64,000 nucleotides of DNA, from contig NZ_SDLV01000003.1 of the NCBI RefSeq assembly GCF_004916905.1, forward strand, positions 310,001-374,000. The letters are read 5' to 3'. This document shows positions 1 through 8,202 of the stretch, one piece after another. Below the pieces are notes generated by a model, which was not told the DNA's origin, made no database searches, and saw nothing but the letters and a program-made list of their open reading frames with translations. This stretch comes from Chryseobacterium candidae. Its GTDB lineage: Bacteria > Bacteroidota > Bacteroidia > Flavobacteriales > Weeksellaceae. Both the position numbers and the translations under genes were made by a program. Positions within the stretch are counted from its first letter, which is position 1; every line of letters starts with the position of its first letter.

Positions 1-708
1 TAACGTTTTACCTGTTCCCGGAGGCCCTACCAAAAGAACACCTTTAGGAATTTTACCTCCAAGTTTTGTATATTTTTCGGAGTTCTTCAAGAAATCTACC
101 ACTTCCTGAACTTCTTCTTTGGCTCCTTCCAATCCTGCAACATCTTTAAATGTTACCTGAATTCTTTCTTTTTCGTCGAAAAGCTTTGCTTTGGATTTTC
201 CGATTGAGAAGATCTGTCCGCCAGGACCTCCGCCTCCACCCATCTTTCTGAAAAGAAGGAAGTAGAATAATCCAAGAATAGAAATCCAAACCAGCGCAGG
301 AACCAAGATGTCCATTAGAGCACTTTTGCCTGTTCCGTAATCTTTAGTTGTTTTAATAGCCGGATTGCTGGCTTTGACCTGCTCAAATTTCTGAAGGAAA
401 AGTTGAAGGTCTCCGTATTTCACAGAAAAATCTGCTTTAGGAGCCATTTCGAAAGCAGAAAGAGGATTGTTTTCTTTTCCTGCTTTGGAAACCATTGCCG
501 TTTTCGCTTCTTTTGTTAGGAAAACATCAGCTTTCTCTATGTCTTTGTATATAATTATATTCTGGACTTTGCCCGCCTGCATTTCTCTAAAGAAACCATC
601 TTCATCAATAGATTTTGCTGCATCACCTCCAAGGAAATTGGAACCAAAGAATAGCAAAAGAGCTACGATTGCAATAGGAAAGAACCAGTTGAATCCTTTA
701 TTATTCAT
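1..708 (-). CDS. ftsH: ATP-dependent zinc metalloprotease FtsH, N-terminal part (cut by window edge)
   Basis: FtsH is a membrane-anchored AAA+ protease that degrades misfolded membrane proteins and regulators. Only the first 236 codons are present. They show a first membrane segment (about residues 8-24), a periplasmic region, a second membrane segment (about 134-153), a Gly-rich linker ([10 protein letters not shown]), the sequence [12 protein letters not shown] that opens the AAA module, and a Walker A motif VGPPGTGKT (about 227-235) at the very edge of the window. The zinc-protease domain lies outside. It begins 21 bases after rsfS ends and is probably co-transcribed with it, a usual Bacteroidetes arrangement. 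The truncation is due to the window only. Confidence 0.97.
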   Translation of the reverse strand, partial: MNNKGFNWFFPIAIVALLLFFGSNFLGGDAAKSIDEDGFFREMQAGKVQNIIIYKDIEKADVFLTKEAKTAMVSKAGKENNPLSAFEMAPKADFSVKYGDLQLFLQKFEQVKASNPAIKTTKDYGTGKSALMDILVPALVWISILGLFYFLLFRKMGGGGGPGGQIFSIGKSKAKLFDEKERIQVTFKDVAGLEGAKEEVQEVVDFLKNSEKYTKLGGKIPKGVLLVGPPGTGKTL

Positions 709-729
709 TTAGACTTTTTAAAATTTTTA

Positions 730-1095
730 TTATTCATTTTCAATTTTGGTAATGACTGCGTCACCCCAAAGTTCTTCTATGTCGTAGTACTCACGTACCT
801 GTTTTTGGAATATATGAACCACCACTGAAACGTAATCCACCAATACCCACATTGCATTTTCAGTACCTTCTACGTGCCAGGGTCTGTCCTGTAGTTCGTT
901 TCTTACTTTCTTCTCTACATTTCCTGCCAATGCAGCTACCTGTGTATTTGAGTTTCCGCTGCATATCACGAACGTTTCTGCTACGGAGTTTTCGATGTTG
1001 GAAAGATCGAAGATCATAATGTCTTCCCCTTTTACATCCTGGATAGCTTCAACGATTTTATCTATTAACGCTTGTTTTTCTGCTGTTTTATTCAT
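730..1095 (-). CDS. rsfS: Ribosome silencing factor RsfS (Iojap/YbeB)
   Basis: This 121-residue protein has the full-length RsfS/Iojap fold. It includes the conserved core DLSNIENSVAETFVICSGNSN, the RPWHVEG stretch, and the C-terminal VVVHIFQKQVREYYDIEELW block. RsfS binds ribosomal protein uL14 on the large subunit and blocks subunit joining during nutrient stress. It is the first gene of an rsfS-ftsH unit and diverges from birA. A good -7 box lies about 20 bases upstream of its ATG. Confidence 0.96.
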   Translation of the reverse strand: MNKTAEKQALIDKIVEAIQDVKGEDIMIFDLSNIENSVAETFVICSGNSNTQVAALAGNVEKKVRNELQDRPWHVEGTENAMWVLVDYVSVVVHIFQKQVREYYDIEELWGDAVITKIENE

Positions 1096-1115
1096 TAAAA
1101 AAATACTATAATCTG

Positions 1116-1123
1116 CAAATTTA
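1116..1123 (-). promoter_or_regulatory. -7 promoter box for rsfS-ftsH
   Basis: On the minus strand this reads TAAATTTG, a full match to the Bacteroidetes -7 consensus TAnnTTTG. The rsfS ATG lies about 20 bases downstream, so the leader would be about 15 nt. No clear -33 TTG is visible at the right distance. Confidence 0.55.
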
Positions 1124-1182
1124 TTGTTTTTTCTTTACTTTAACCTTACTTTTACCCTCTTAATCTCTTAAAGTTTTCTTAA

Positions 1183-1896
1183 ATGAGTCAACTCTTCTAT
1201 CTGAAAGAATGTTCTTCTACTAATGACGAAATATCAAAGTTTTTACTTTACGGAGATTCAAATTTTATAGGGCTTCATACTTTTAATCAAACAAAAGGCC
1301 GTGGTCAGTATGGAAATGTCTGGACTCAGACTGCCGGAAAAAACCTGGCTTATACGCTGGCAGTGAATACTCAGAACATCCTGTGCTCCGACTTTATGTT
1401 CAATTATTATACCGCAATGGTGATCCGTGATTTTCTTGCCAATTTGTCTGACTCTGAGGTAAAAATCAAATGGCCGAATGATATTATCCTTAAAGGTAAA
1501 AAAATCGTTGGAATTTTAATAGAAAAGAAAAAAATTAATCAGAATAATTATTTCATCATCGGAGCAGGCATCAATATTCTGCAGGAAAATTTTGATGAAA
1601 TATCCAATGCAGGATCACTCCTGACACAGACAGGACTCCAATTTGACCTGGAAGAGCTTGCTTTAAACCTTCATGAATATTTGTCCGGAAAACTGAAAAA
1701 CATGCCTTCCGATCAGGAAATTCTGGATGGATTCAATAAAAGACTTTTCAGAAAAGATCAGATATCGGTCTTTGAAATTGAAAAAGAACGACAAAATGGC
1801 ATCATCCGATATGCAGACGAAAAGGGCGAACTCTGGATTGAACTGGAAGACGGAATGCATTCCTTTTATCACAAAGAAGTAAAACTTCTTTATTGA
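1183..1896 (+). CDS. birA: Biotin--[acetyl-CoA-carboxylase] ligase
   Basis: It activates biotin with ATP and attaches it to a lysine of biotin carboxyl carrier proteins. The catalytic motifs are GRGQYGNVW (residues 39-47), KWPND (96-100) and GAGIN (127-131), followed by a small C-terminal SH3-like domain. The protein is 237 residues and lacks the N-terminal winged-helix DNA-binding domain of E. coli BirA, so it is a monofunctional ligase that cannot repress bio genes directly. It diverges from rsfS. Its 3' end overlaps the convergent LptF/LptG gene by 7 bases. Confidence 0.95.
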   Translation: MSQLFYLKECSSTNDEISKFLLYGDSNFIGLHTFNQTKGRGQYGNVWTQTAGKNLAYTLAVNTQNILCSDFMFNYYTAMVIRDFLANLSDSEVKIKWPNDIILKGKKIVGILIEKKKINQNNYFIIGAGINILQENFDEISNAGSLLTQTGLQFDLEELALNLHEYLSGKLKNMPSDQEILDGFNKRLFRKDQISVFEIEKERQNGIIRYADEKGELWIELEDGMHSFYHKEVKLLY

Positions 1897-3002
1897 TTGG
1901 CTCTTTTGATATAAAGATAAAGGGTAAGCGGTAAAAATACCATATTAGGCAGCCACATGGCTACTGCTGGAGACAGGCTTTTATTTTCTGAAACCACTTT
2001 TAAGGCTTCGAATGAAAACACAAAAATAAAGGCCAATGAAATCCCTATTGCAAGGTTAATTCCCAACCCTCCTCTTTTCTTTTGTGATGACAGGGAAAGC
2101 GCCAGAAATGTCAGAATAATGATCGAAACGGGCATTGAAGTTCTTTGGTGAAGTTCATTCAGGTAAGAATTCAGGTTACTGTTTCCTCTTGCTTTTTCTC
2201 TTTCAATAAATTTCAGAAGTTCCGGTGTGGTTTTATTCTGTCCCAAAAGCTCATTAGGGAAAAGTTCTTCCGGCGAATGGCCGTAGTTCTTCCTTAATTC
2301 TATCCCGTTTCCGAGTTTTTCGGTATTGTCTTTATTGATTGTTTTTTCCAGATAGTTATTTAAAACAAACTGCTTTTTTTCTTTATCCCAATATACTTCG
2401 CTTGCTTTCAGCTCATAGATCATTTTTCTGTCTTTATCATATTTCTGATAGACAAAACTTGATCCTCTTTTTTCTCTTTTATTCCATGAATCAACGAAAA
2501 TATATTCCGTTTTACTCAGCTGTGAAGAAGCCGGAGCTGTTCCTAAAATCTTTTCTTTATTAGCTGCATTATAAGTATATGCTTCCAACTCATTTTTCTT
2601 GATATTGGCCCACGGCAGCACCATATGGTATACCACAAGGGCAATCAATCCAATAAAAACAGATGTAAATAGGTAAGGCTTGGAAAACCTGTGAAAACTG
2701 GCTCCACTACTTATAATAGCAACAATCTCAGTATTATTTGCCATTCTGGAGGTAAAATAAATTACTGAAATAAACACCAAAATAGACAAGAATGTTACCA
2801 CAAGATTGATGATCCAGAAGGGATAAAAATGGATAAGGAAATACGTAAGATCCAGTTTCGGATCAATAGCCTTGGCGTTTTCTATCCTTGGAATCTTCTG
2901 CTGAACATCAATGACCAGTACAACTATAGACAATAACACCAACATGAAACTGAAAGTTCCAAGGTATTTTTTAATGATATATCTGTCTACAATTTTAAGC
3001 AT
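1890..3002 (-). CDS. LptF/LptG family LPS-export permease
   Basis: This is a permease subunit of the Lpt ABC system that extracts lipopolysaccharide from the inner membrane toward LptC/LptA. The 370-residue protein has the family layout: an N-terminal membrane helix after IVDRYIIKKYL, two more helices by about residue 120, a periplasmic beta-jellyroll (about 130-280), and three C-terminal helices. LptF and LptG are hard to separate by eye. Motifs around NTEIVAIISSGAS are typical of both. It starts 6 bases after tgt stops, so the two genes are translationally close, as in many Bacteroidetes. Confidence 0.93.
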   Translation of the reverse strand: MLKIVDRYIIKKYLGTFSFMLVLLSIVVLVIDVQQKIPRIENAKAIDPKLDLTYFLIHFYPFWIINLVVTFLSILVFISVIYFTSRMANNTEIVAIISSGASFHRFSKPYLFTSVFIGLIALVVYHMVLPWANIKKNELEAYTYNAANKEKILGTAPASSQLSKTEYIFVDSWNKREKRGSSFVYQKYDKDRKMIYELKASEVYWDKEKKQFVLNNYLEKTINKDNTEKLGNGIELRKNYGHSPEELFPNELLGQNKTTPELLKFIEREKARGNSNLNSYLNELHQRTSMPVSIIILTFLALSLSSQKKRGGLGINLAIGISLAFIFVFSFEALKVVSENKSLSPAVAMWLPNMVFLPLTLYLYIKRANQ

Positions 3003-3008
3003 ATTCTT

Positions 3009-4139
3009 TTACAGTCTTTGTCTGAGAACCGGTACTACAGAGTTTTTCCATTCGTAAAAATCTCCTGCCATAATATGTTCTCTGGCTACCTTTACCAAAT
3101 CAAGGTAGAATGCGAGATTATGAATCGAAGCGATCTGTTTTGCCAGATATTCTTTAGAAACAAACAGGTGGCGAAGATACGCTTTTGAATATTCACGGTC
3201 TACAAAACTGGTTCCAAATTCATCCAAAGGCGAAAAATCGCGCTTCCATTTTTCATTTTTAAGGTTCATTACCCCTTGCCATGTGAAAAGCATTGCATTT
3301 CTTGCATTTCTTGTTGGCATCACGCAATCCATCATATCAATTCCTAATCCGATAGACTCAAGGATATTCCAGGGAGTTCCTACTCCCATCAGGTATCTTG
3401 GTTTTTCTTTCGGAAGGATATCTGTCACTTCGTCAGTGATTCTGTACATTTCTTCTTCGGGCTCTCCAACGGAAAGTCCTCCGATAGCATTTCCTTCTGC
3501 TCCTGCTTCAGAAATCACTTCAGCAGAAATTTTTCTAAGATCAGAATAGGTAGATCCCTGAACAATCGGGAAAAGCCTTTGTTTATGTCCGTATAATTCA
3601 GGATTATCATTTGTCCATTCAATACATCTTTTCAGCCAGCGGTGGGTAAGCTCCATAGATGATTTTGCCTGGTTGTAATCACATGGATAAGGAGTACATT
3701 CATCGAAAGCCATGAAAATATCGGCTCCAATCTGTCTTTGAATCTCCATTGATCTTTCAGGAGAGAACATATGATAGCTTCCATCGATGTGGGATTTGAA
3801 TCTCGCACCTTCTTCTGTCATTTTTCTGTTACTTGCCAGCGAAAATACCTGAAAACCACCTGAATCGGTAAGAATAGGAAGATTCCAGTTCATGAATTTG
3901 TGCAAACCACCTGCATCCTGCATCGTTTCCATACCCGGACGAAGGTATAAATGATAAGTATTTCCCAGAATAATCTGAGCTTTAATGTCTTCTTTTAATT
4001 CTCTCTGATGAACTGTTTTTACACTGGCTACAGTTCCCACAGGCATAAAAATAGGAGTTTGAATCTTCCCGTGATCTGTGGTAATTTCCCCTGCTCTTGC
4101 TTTTCCTTCAGAGGTTTTTTCTATATTAAAAAATTTCAT
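3009..4139 (-). CDS. tgt: tRNA-guanine transglycosylase (zinc ligands apparently missing)
   Basis: Tgt exchanges guanine-34 of GUN-anticodon tRNAs for preQ1 on the way to queuosine. The 376 residues carry DSGGFQVF (92-99, with Asp92), the recognition loop GGLSVGE (220-226) and the nucleophile Asp271 in DCVMPTRNAR. The usual CxCxxC zinc ligands after DFSPLD are replaced by residues FGTSFVD (308-314). The later histidine of IHNL (340) remains. Overall length and active site are normal, so the enzyme is probably functional with a changed structural site. It sits directly upstream of the LptF/LptG gene. Confidence 0.94.
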   Translation of the reverse strand: MKFFNIEKTSEGKARAGEITTDHGKIQTPIFMPVGTVASVKTVHQRELKEDIKAQIILGNTYHLYLRPGMETMQDAGGLHKFMNWNLPILTDSGGFQVFSLASNRKMTEEGARFKSHIDGSYHMFSPERSMEIQRQIGADIFMAFDECTPYPCDYNQAKSSMELTHRWLKRCIEWTNDNPELYGHKQRLFPIVQGSTYSDLRKISAEVISEAGAEGNAIGGLSVGEPEEEMYRITDEVTDILPKEKPRYLMGVGTPWNILESIGLGIDMMDCVMPTRNARNAMLFTWQGVMNLKNEKWKRDFSPLDEFGTSFVDREYSKAYLRHLFVSKEYLAKQIASIHNLAFYLDLVKVAREHIMAGDFYEWKNSVVPVLRQRL

Positions 4140-4206
4140 CTCTATACTTTTTTAAATGCACTGTTGTTTTCAGTGATTTTTGTGAAACAGAAACTCTCAG
4201 GCTAAT

Positions 4207-4584
4207 TTACCTTACTACAGGTATTACAGCACCATTTTGTTTCAGTTTCTCCTTTACATATTTATCTGCTTTGGGATCTTTTTTCAGCAATATTTCCTGC
4301 GCATCATTGGTGATCCCCTCCATTTCTTCTTTAATCACATAGTATTTGAAACTATTTACAAAATCATCAGGCTTTACTTTATGTGATTTCAAAACAGCTC
4401 TTGTCCCTGCTTCCATATTTTTGTCAGGATATACAAAGATAGCCTGATCGTTGATCGCAAGATCGGCAATAATTTCTGCCATTATATCTTTATCGATTAG
4501 ATTTTTAGGCTTATCAATATAATCGCCGCACGAAAACAGGCCCAACAAAACGAAAATAAAGATTAAATTTTTCATCAGTTTCAT
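4207..4584 (-). CDS. DUF4296 family lipoprotein
   Basis: This is a small Bacteroidetes-specific protein of unknown role. It begins with a hydrophobic signal ending in a lipobox-like LFSC, so it is predicted to be lipidated and exported. The rest is a helical domain with the DUF4296 pattern (NLIDKDIMAEIIADLAIND, then FVNSFKYYVI). I chose the ATG that overlaps the glycosyltransferase stop as ATGA. Another ATG 9 bases further in also gives a complete lipoprotein signal, and an upstream ATG would overlap the previous gene further. It is coupled to the glycosyltransferase gene. Confidence 0.85.
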   Translation of the reverse strand: MKLMKNLIFIFVLLGLFSCGDYIDKPKNLIDKDIMAEIIADLAINDQAIFVYPDKNMEAGTRAVLKSHKVKPDDFVNSFKYYVIKEEMEGITNDAQEILLKKDPKADKYVKEKLKQNGAVIPVVR

Positions 4585-5297
4585 AATCTGTTGATGATTG
4601 ATTTCCATTTTAAGTTCAGCACTCCGAAAACTGCTTCATGGATAATTCCTCCATTCATTTTGCTTTCTCCTAAAATTCTGTTGGTAAATATAATAGGAAC
4701 TTCTACAATTCTGAAACCTTTTTTAAAAGCTCTGAATTTCATTTCTATCTGAAACCCGTATCCTTTCAGTTTCACGTTATCCAACCCTATTTCTTCCAAT
4801 ACTTTTCTTGAAAAACATACAAATCCTGCAGTGGTATCATGAATTGGAAGTCCCAATACAAACCTTACATATTTGGATGCAAAATAAGAAAGCAGCACTC
4901 TTCCCATAGGCCAGTTCACTACATTTACTCCTTTTGAGTAACGGGACCCTATTGCCATATCTGCATTTCTGCATGCTTCAAAAAGCTTCGGCAGATCGTT
5001 AGGGTTGTGTGAAAAATCGGCATCCATCTCAAAAATATAATCGTATCTATTTTCGATGGCCCATTTAAACCCATGGATATATGCCTTTCCCAATCCGTCT
5101 TTTATATGCCTTATGGACAGATGCAGATAATGCGGATGTTTCTTCTGCAGTTCTTTTACAATTTCTGCAGTTCCATCAGGAGAAGAATCATCTACTACTA
5201 AGATATGAAAGTCGTCCTCCAATGCAAAAACAGCGGAAATAATATATTCAATATTTTCCTTTTCGTTATAGGTTGGGATGATGACGAGTTTTTTCAT
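4581..5297 (-). CDS. Polyprenol-phosphate mannosyltransferase-like GT2 glycosyltransferase
   Basis: This is a GT-A glycosyltransferase of the dolichyl-phosphate-mannose synthase type. It probably transfers a sugar from a nucleotide donor to a polyprenyl phosphate at the inner membrane. It shows IPTYNEKENI near the N-terminus, VVDDSSPDGT, the metal-binding EMDADFSHNP and the acceptor loop RYSKGVNVVNWP. There is no C-terminal membrane domain (about 238 residues). I start it at the internal ATG (MKKLVIIPTYNE) because the family begins there and a TAnnTTTG box lies just upstream. An in-frame upstream ATG would add 15 poorly conserved residues. The donor sugar cannot be read from sequence. Confidence 0.9.
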   Translation of the reverse strand: MKKLVIIPTYNEKENIEYIISAVFALEDDFHILVVDDSSPDGTAEIVKELQKKHPHYLHLSIRHIKDGLGKAYIHGFKWAIENRYDYIFEMDADFSHNPNDLPKLFEACRNADMAIGSRYSKGVNVVNWPMGRVLLSYFASKYVRFVLGLPIHDTTAGFVCFSRKVLEEIGLDNVKLKGYGFQIEMKFRAFKKGFRIVEVPIIFTNRILGESKMNGGIIHEAVFGVLNLKWKSIINRL

Positions 5298-5306
5298 TTC
5301 AGTTTG

Positions 5307-5314
5307 CAAAGATA
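5307..5314 (-). promoter_or_regulatory. -7 promoter box for the GT2/DUF4296 unit
   Basis: TATCTTTG on the minus strand matches TAnnTTTG. It ends 10 bases before the ATG chosen for the glycosyltransferase, so the leader would be only a few bases. It lies inside the longer upstream ORF, which supports the internal start. Confidence 0.55.
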
Positions 5315-5351
5315 GTTTATTTAACCTTTTTATTTTATACAAAATAATCTA

Positions 5352-5359
5352 TAATTTTG
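5352..5359 (+). promoter_or_regulatory. Possible -7 box upstream of DUF4271-hemD
   Basis: TAATTTTG on the plus strand, back to back with the minus-strand box of the glycosyltransferase. It would give a leader of about 175 nt before the DUF4271 start. I recognise no riboswitch in that leader. It contains only short ORFs of 13 and 24 codons with no support. Confidence 0.35.
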
Positions 5360-5539
5360 CAAAAATATTTCTCGGGGATTAAGCGGATGAAACAGAAACT
5401 TTTATTCAACAGATCTGAACAAACGTAAAATCGATGAGAGCAAATATTTTAACTGCAGATTCACGGATCTGGGTGACAGGAAAATCTGTGTCGGGCTTTG
5501 TTATCTGAAGTTAAATAATAAATAAAAAAAACTTAAATT

Positions 5540-6208
5540 TTGCCATCATCACAACACTTCATCAATCACGTAAGAATACCTGAAAATAATGATTGGGTAA
5601 TCTTTATCCTTGTGGGCTGTATATTTTTATATGTTTTTATGATGAACGTCATAGAGAGAGATGCCAGCCTTAAAGATTTTTTGCTTCAGAAATATTTTGA
5701 TGCAAGCAACAACCTTCCCAGCTGGATCATCACGTCCTGTGTAACTACACTTACCCTGTCTGTATTAATTTCACAGTACGTTCCTATAGTACCGAAATAT
5801 ATTGCAGATCTTCAGCTTCTGGGGTATCAGCTTAATAAATTTGGATATACATTGCTGGCAGTGCTGCTTTTTTATTTAATAAAGTCAACATTAGGATTTT
5901 TATTTTACCAAAGTATTGGGGATGGAAAAAAGTGGACTATCTTTTATTTTACTTCCACAAAGTTTTATTTCATTCTTTCATTTTTGCTAATAATTCTTTG
6001 TGTAGCTCATTATTACTTTCCGATAGACAGAAATAAAATGTTTCTATATTATTTCTGCTTTTTCGCTTTTGTATTCATTTTCAAAGTTTTTTTCTATTTA
6101 TTTCACAAGAACAAGATTCTTCCCGAGAAATGGTATTATAAATTTTTGTATATTTGCACCCTCCAAATTGCACCATTATTATTGCTTTGGAAGCTGTTAT
6201 TTTTTTAA
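5540..6208 (+). CDS. DUF4271 family membrane protein
   Basis: This is an integral membrane protein of a Bacteroidetes-only family, 222 residues, with about five hydrophobic helices (first at about residues 19-38, then 58-76, 98-118, 135-152, 160-182). Its function is unknown. The start is TTG. An in-frame stop lies two codons upstream, and the first ATG is inside the first membrane helix, so TTG (or the ATT just before it) is the only start that keeps the domain whole. It is followed 3 bases later by hemD, a recurrent pairing in the phylum. Confidence 0.82.
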   Translation: MPSSQHFINHVRIPENNDWVIFILVGCIFLYVFMMNVIERDASLKDFLLQKYFDASNNLPSWIITSCVTTLTLSVLISQYVPIVPKYIADLQLLGYQLNKFGYTLLAVLLFYLIKSTLGFLFYQSIGDGKKWTIFYFTSTKFYFILSFLLIILCVAHYYFPIDRNKMFLYYFCFFAFVFIFKVFFYLFHKNKILPEKWYYKFLYICTLQIAPLLLLWKLLFF

Positions 6209-6211
6209 TAA

Positions 6212-6961
6212 ATGTCAATGATGAGAATAAAGTCTATATTGGTTTCTCAACCAGCGCCTAGTGAGTCTTCTCCATATCTGGATATAGCGAAGAAGGAAAA
6301 AATAAAGATTGATTTCCGTCCATTTATCCACGTCGAAGGGGTTGACAATAAAGAGCTCAGAACACAGAAAATAGATCTGACGCAGTATACCGGTATTATT
6401 TTTACCAGTAAAAATGCGATTGACCATTACTTCAGACTAGCAGAGGAATTGCGTTTTGCCGTTCCGGATACAATGAGATACATCTGCCAGTCGGAAGCAA
6501 TTGCCAACTACCTTCAAAAGCATATTGTGTACAGAAAGAGAAAAATCAGCTTTGGGGAGAAAAACTTCTCAGACCTGCTTCCTCTTTTCAAAAAGTTTCC
6601 TACTGAAAAATATCTGTTGCCATCTTCAGATGTTTTGAGTCCGGATATTGTAAAAACCATGGATGCATCTAATGTAGAGTGGACAAGAGCAATTATGTAC
6701 CGTACCGTATGCAGTGACCTTACCGATATCAATGTCAAAGATTACGACATGCTGATTTTCTTCAGTCCGCAGGGAATCAAATCGCTGCAACAGAATTTCC
6801 CTGATTTCAAGCAGGATGAAACCAAGATTGGAGTTTTTGGAAACACAACTCTGGCAGCTGCAGAAGAAGCTGGATTAAAAGTAGATTTAATGGCTCCTAC
6901 GAAGGAAACTCCTTCTATGACGATGGCCCTTGAAAAGTATATTAAAGCTCTTCACAAATAG
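6212..6961 (+). CDS. hemD: Uroporphyrinogen-III synthase
   Basis: HemD cyclises hydroxymethylbilane to uroporphyrinogen III in heme biosynthesis. The 249-residue protein has the HemD pattern of two similar Rossmann-like lobes. Conserved stretches are IIFTSKNAIDHYF in the first lobe, and LIFFSPQGIKSL then GVFGNTTLAAAEEAGL in the second. HemD is weakly conserved in general, so the call rests on these motifs plus context. It follows DUF4271 directly and is closed by a strong terminator. A TATATTTG sequence inside the end of DUF4271 could be an extra promoter but may be chance. Confidence 0.88.
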   Translation: MSMMRIKSILVSQPAPSESSPYLDIAKKEKIKIDFRPFIHVEGVDNKELRTQKIDLTQYTGIIFTSKNAIDHYFRLAEELRFAVPDTMRYICQSEAIANYLQKHIVYRKRKISFGEKNFSDLLPLFKKFPTEKYLLPSSDVLSPDIVKTMDASNVEWTRAIMYRTVCSDLTDINVKDYDMLIFFSPQGIKSLQQNFPDFKQDETKIGVFGNTTLAAAEEAGLKVDLMAPTKETPSMTMALEKYIKALHK

Positions 6962-6979
6962 GCTTACTATAAAAATTCA

Positions 6980-7016
6980 AATCCGCCTTTTTCTTTGAAA
7001 AAGGCGGATTTTTTTA
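6980..7016 (+). terminator. Rho-independent terminator after hemD
   Basis: A 14-bp perfect stem (AATCCGCCTTTTTC with its complement) around a TTT/TTTG loop is followed by a run of T. It sits about 20 bases after the hemD stop codon. Confidence 0.92.
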
Positions 7017-7327
7017 TTAAAAACAGAATGTTTGTTCATTTTTCAAAATGACCAGTATACTCCCACGCGAGCTGATCTCTAGCTCTTTTTTATCATTTTT
7101 TGGAGATATTTTACATTTAAAACCCCTTTTCGTCTCAATATTTTTTTCACCTCTACAACTATTTGTGACTATTTACTTCTATACAAAACTCAATTAAAAA
7201 AAAGCCATTAGCCATTAACAACCAAACAGTTAAATACATTTAATTTATCACAAAGTTAATAGTAATTAAGTACATTAGATTCAGAAAAACAATTCAATTA
7301 TTATTAATAACTAAAAAAAACGTATGT
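7017..7327. other. AT-rich intergenic region
   Basis: About 310 bases without a supported gene. The only structure I see is a weak hairpin at 7069-7085 (GAGCT, 7-base loop, AGCTC) followed by six T, which could end a short transcript. No clear TAnnTTTG box stands in front of the secreted-protein gene that follows. Confidence 0.4.
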
Positions 7328-8059
7328 ATGAAAAAACTATTATTTGGTTTAGTCTTCCTGACCGCTACATTTGCCAATGCGCAGAACGATAATTGCTCAG
7401 GAGCAACATCACTGACTGTAGGAAACGATTTTACTTCCGGAGCCATTACCGTAGACAATACAGGAGCTACCACAGATGGAAATCCTTCATCCTGTAACTC
7501 AGAGTCTGAAGAAAATATCTGGTTTAAAGTTACCGTTCCTCCAAGTGGAAATGTTACGATTGAAACAGCAGCAGCTTCTGGTTCTTTATTTGATGATTCT
7601 GTACTTGCGGTTTACAGCGGAAGCTGTGGTACTTTAACTGAAATTGACTGCAATGATGATAAAGACATTGATAATGAAGATTATTTCTCATTAATTTCTT
7701 TAAGCGGACAGGTCCCAGGCACTACGCTGTATATAAGTGTTTGGAAGTATTCTTCAGATACAGACAGTGGTCAGTTTAAGATCTCAGCATATGATAGCTC
7801 CAATTTATCAACGAATGAAGTTTATGACAACAAAAAAAGAATTCAGATATATCCAAATCCTTTCAGCAAAGAGCTTAGTATTGCTGATATCTCAGAAGTA
7901 AAAGGCATTTCTGTCACAGATACTTCGGGAAAAGAAGTCAAAAACATTGGAAAACTATCGAATCCTATTGATCTGAGTGACTTAGTAAAAGGAATATATT
8001 TCATTACCCTGAAAATGAATAACGGAACATTAAAAACTACTAAAATCATAAAAAAATAA
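7328..8059 (+). CDS. Secreted protein with T9SS type A sorting domain
   Basis: A signal peptide (MKKLLFGLVFLTATFANAQ) is followed by a domain of about 130 residues starting NCSGATSLTVG. It resembles the beta-sandwich modules common in flavobacterial surface proteins: ENIWFKVTVPPSG, SLFDDSVLAVYSGSCG, and an acidic DCNDDKDIDNED loop that may bind calcium. The last 75 residues are a type IX sorting domain (IYPNPFSKEL...VKGIYFITL...TTKIIKK), so the protein should cross the outer membrane by the PorSS/T9SS. No enzymatic motif is visible and the function is unknown. It is monocistronic, with terminators on both sides. Confidence 0.85.
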   Translation: MKKLLFGLVFLTATFANAQNDNCSGATSLTVGNDFTSGAITVDNTGATTDGNPSSCNSESEENIWFKVTVPPSGNVTIETAAASGSLFDDSVLAVYSGSCGTLTEIDCNDDKDIDNEDYFSLISLSGQVPGTTLYISVWKYSSDTDSGQFKISAYDSSNLSTNEVYDNKKRIQIYPNPFSKELSIADISEVKGISVTDTSGKEVKNIGKLSNPIDLSDLVKGIYFITLKMNNGTLKTTKIIKK

Positions 8060-8081
8060 CTCCTTCCATTTAATATTACTA

Positions 8082-8112
8082 GAAAGGCTATCATAAATTT
8101 GATAGCCTTTCT
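8082..8112 (+). terminator. Rho-independent terminator after the T9SS protein
   Basis: An 11-bp stem (AAAGGCTATCA with its complement) around a TAAATT loop is followed by TCTTATATT. It starts 22 bases after the stop codon. Confidence 0.85.
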
Positions 8113-8202
8113 TATATTTGAACAAGAATTAACATTGAATAAAACGTCTCTGGAAAAATTTCTAAAAAGATATATATAAGACGTAAAAAATAAAATACCA
8201 GG

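Noticed and set aside
1-708. ftsH as a truncated pseudogene
   Set aside because: The gene simply runs off the window edge. The visible part is in frame with all N-terminal features.
5360-5539. Leader before DUF4271 as a riboswitch
   Set aside because: No recognised aptamer consensus and no terminator-antiterminator pair. Only short unsupported ORFs are present.
6149-6156. TATATTTG inside the end of DUF4271 as the hemD promoter
   Set aside because: It matches the -7 consensus, but such sequences occur by chance in AT-rich coding regions, there is no -33 partner, and the two genes are only 3 bases apart.
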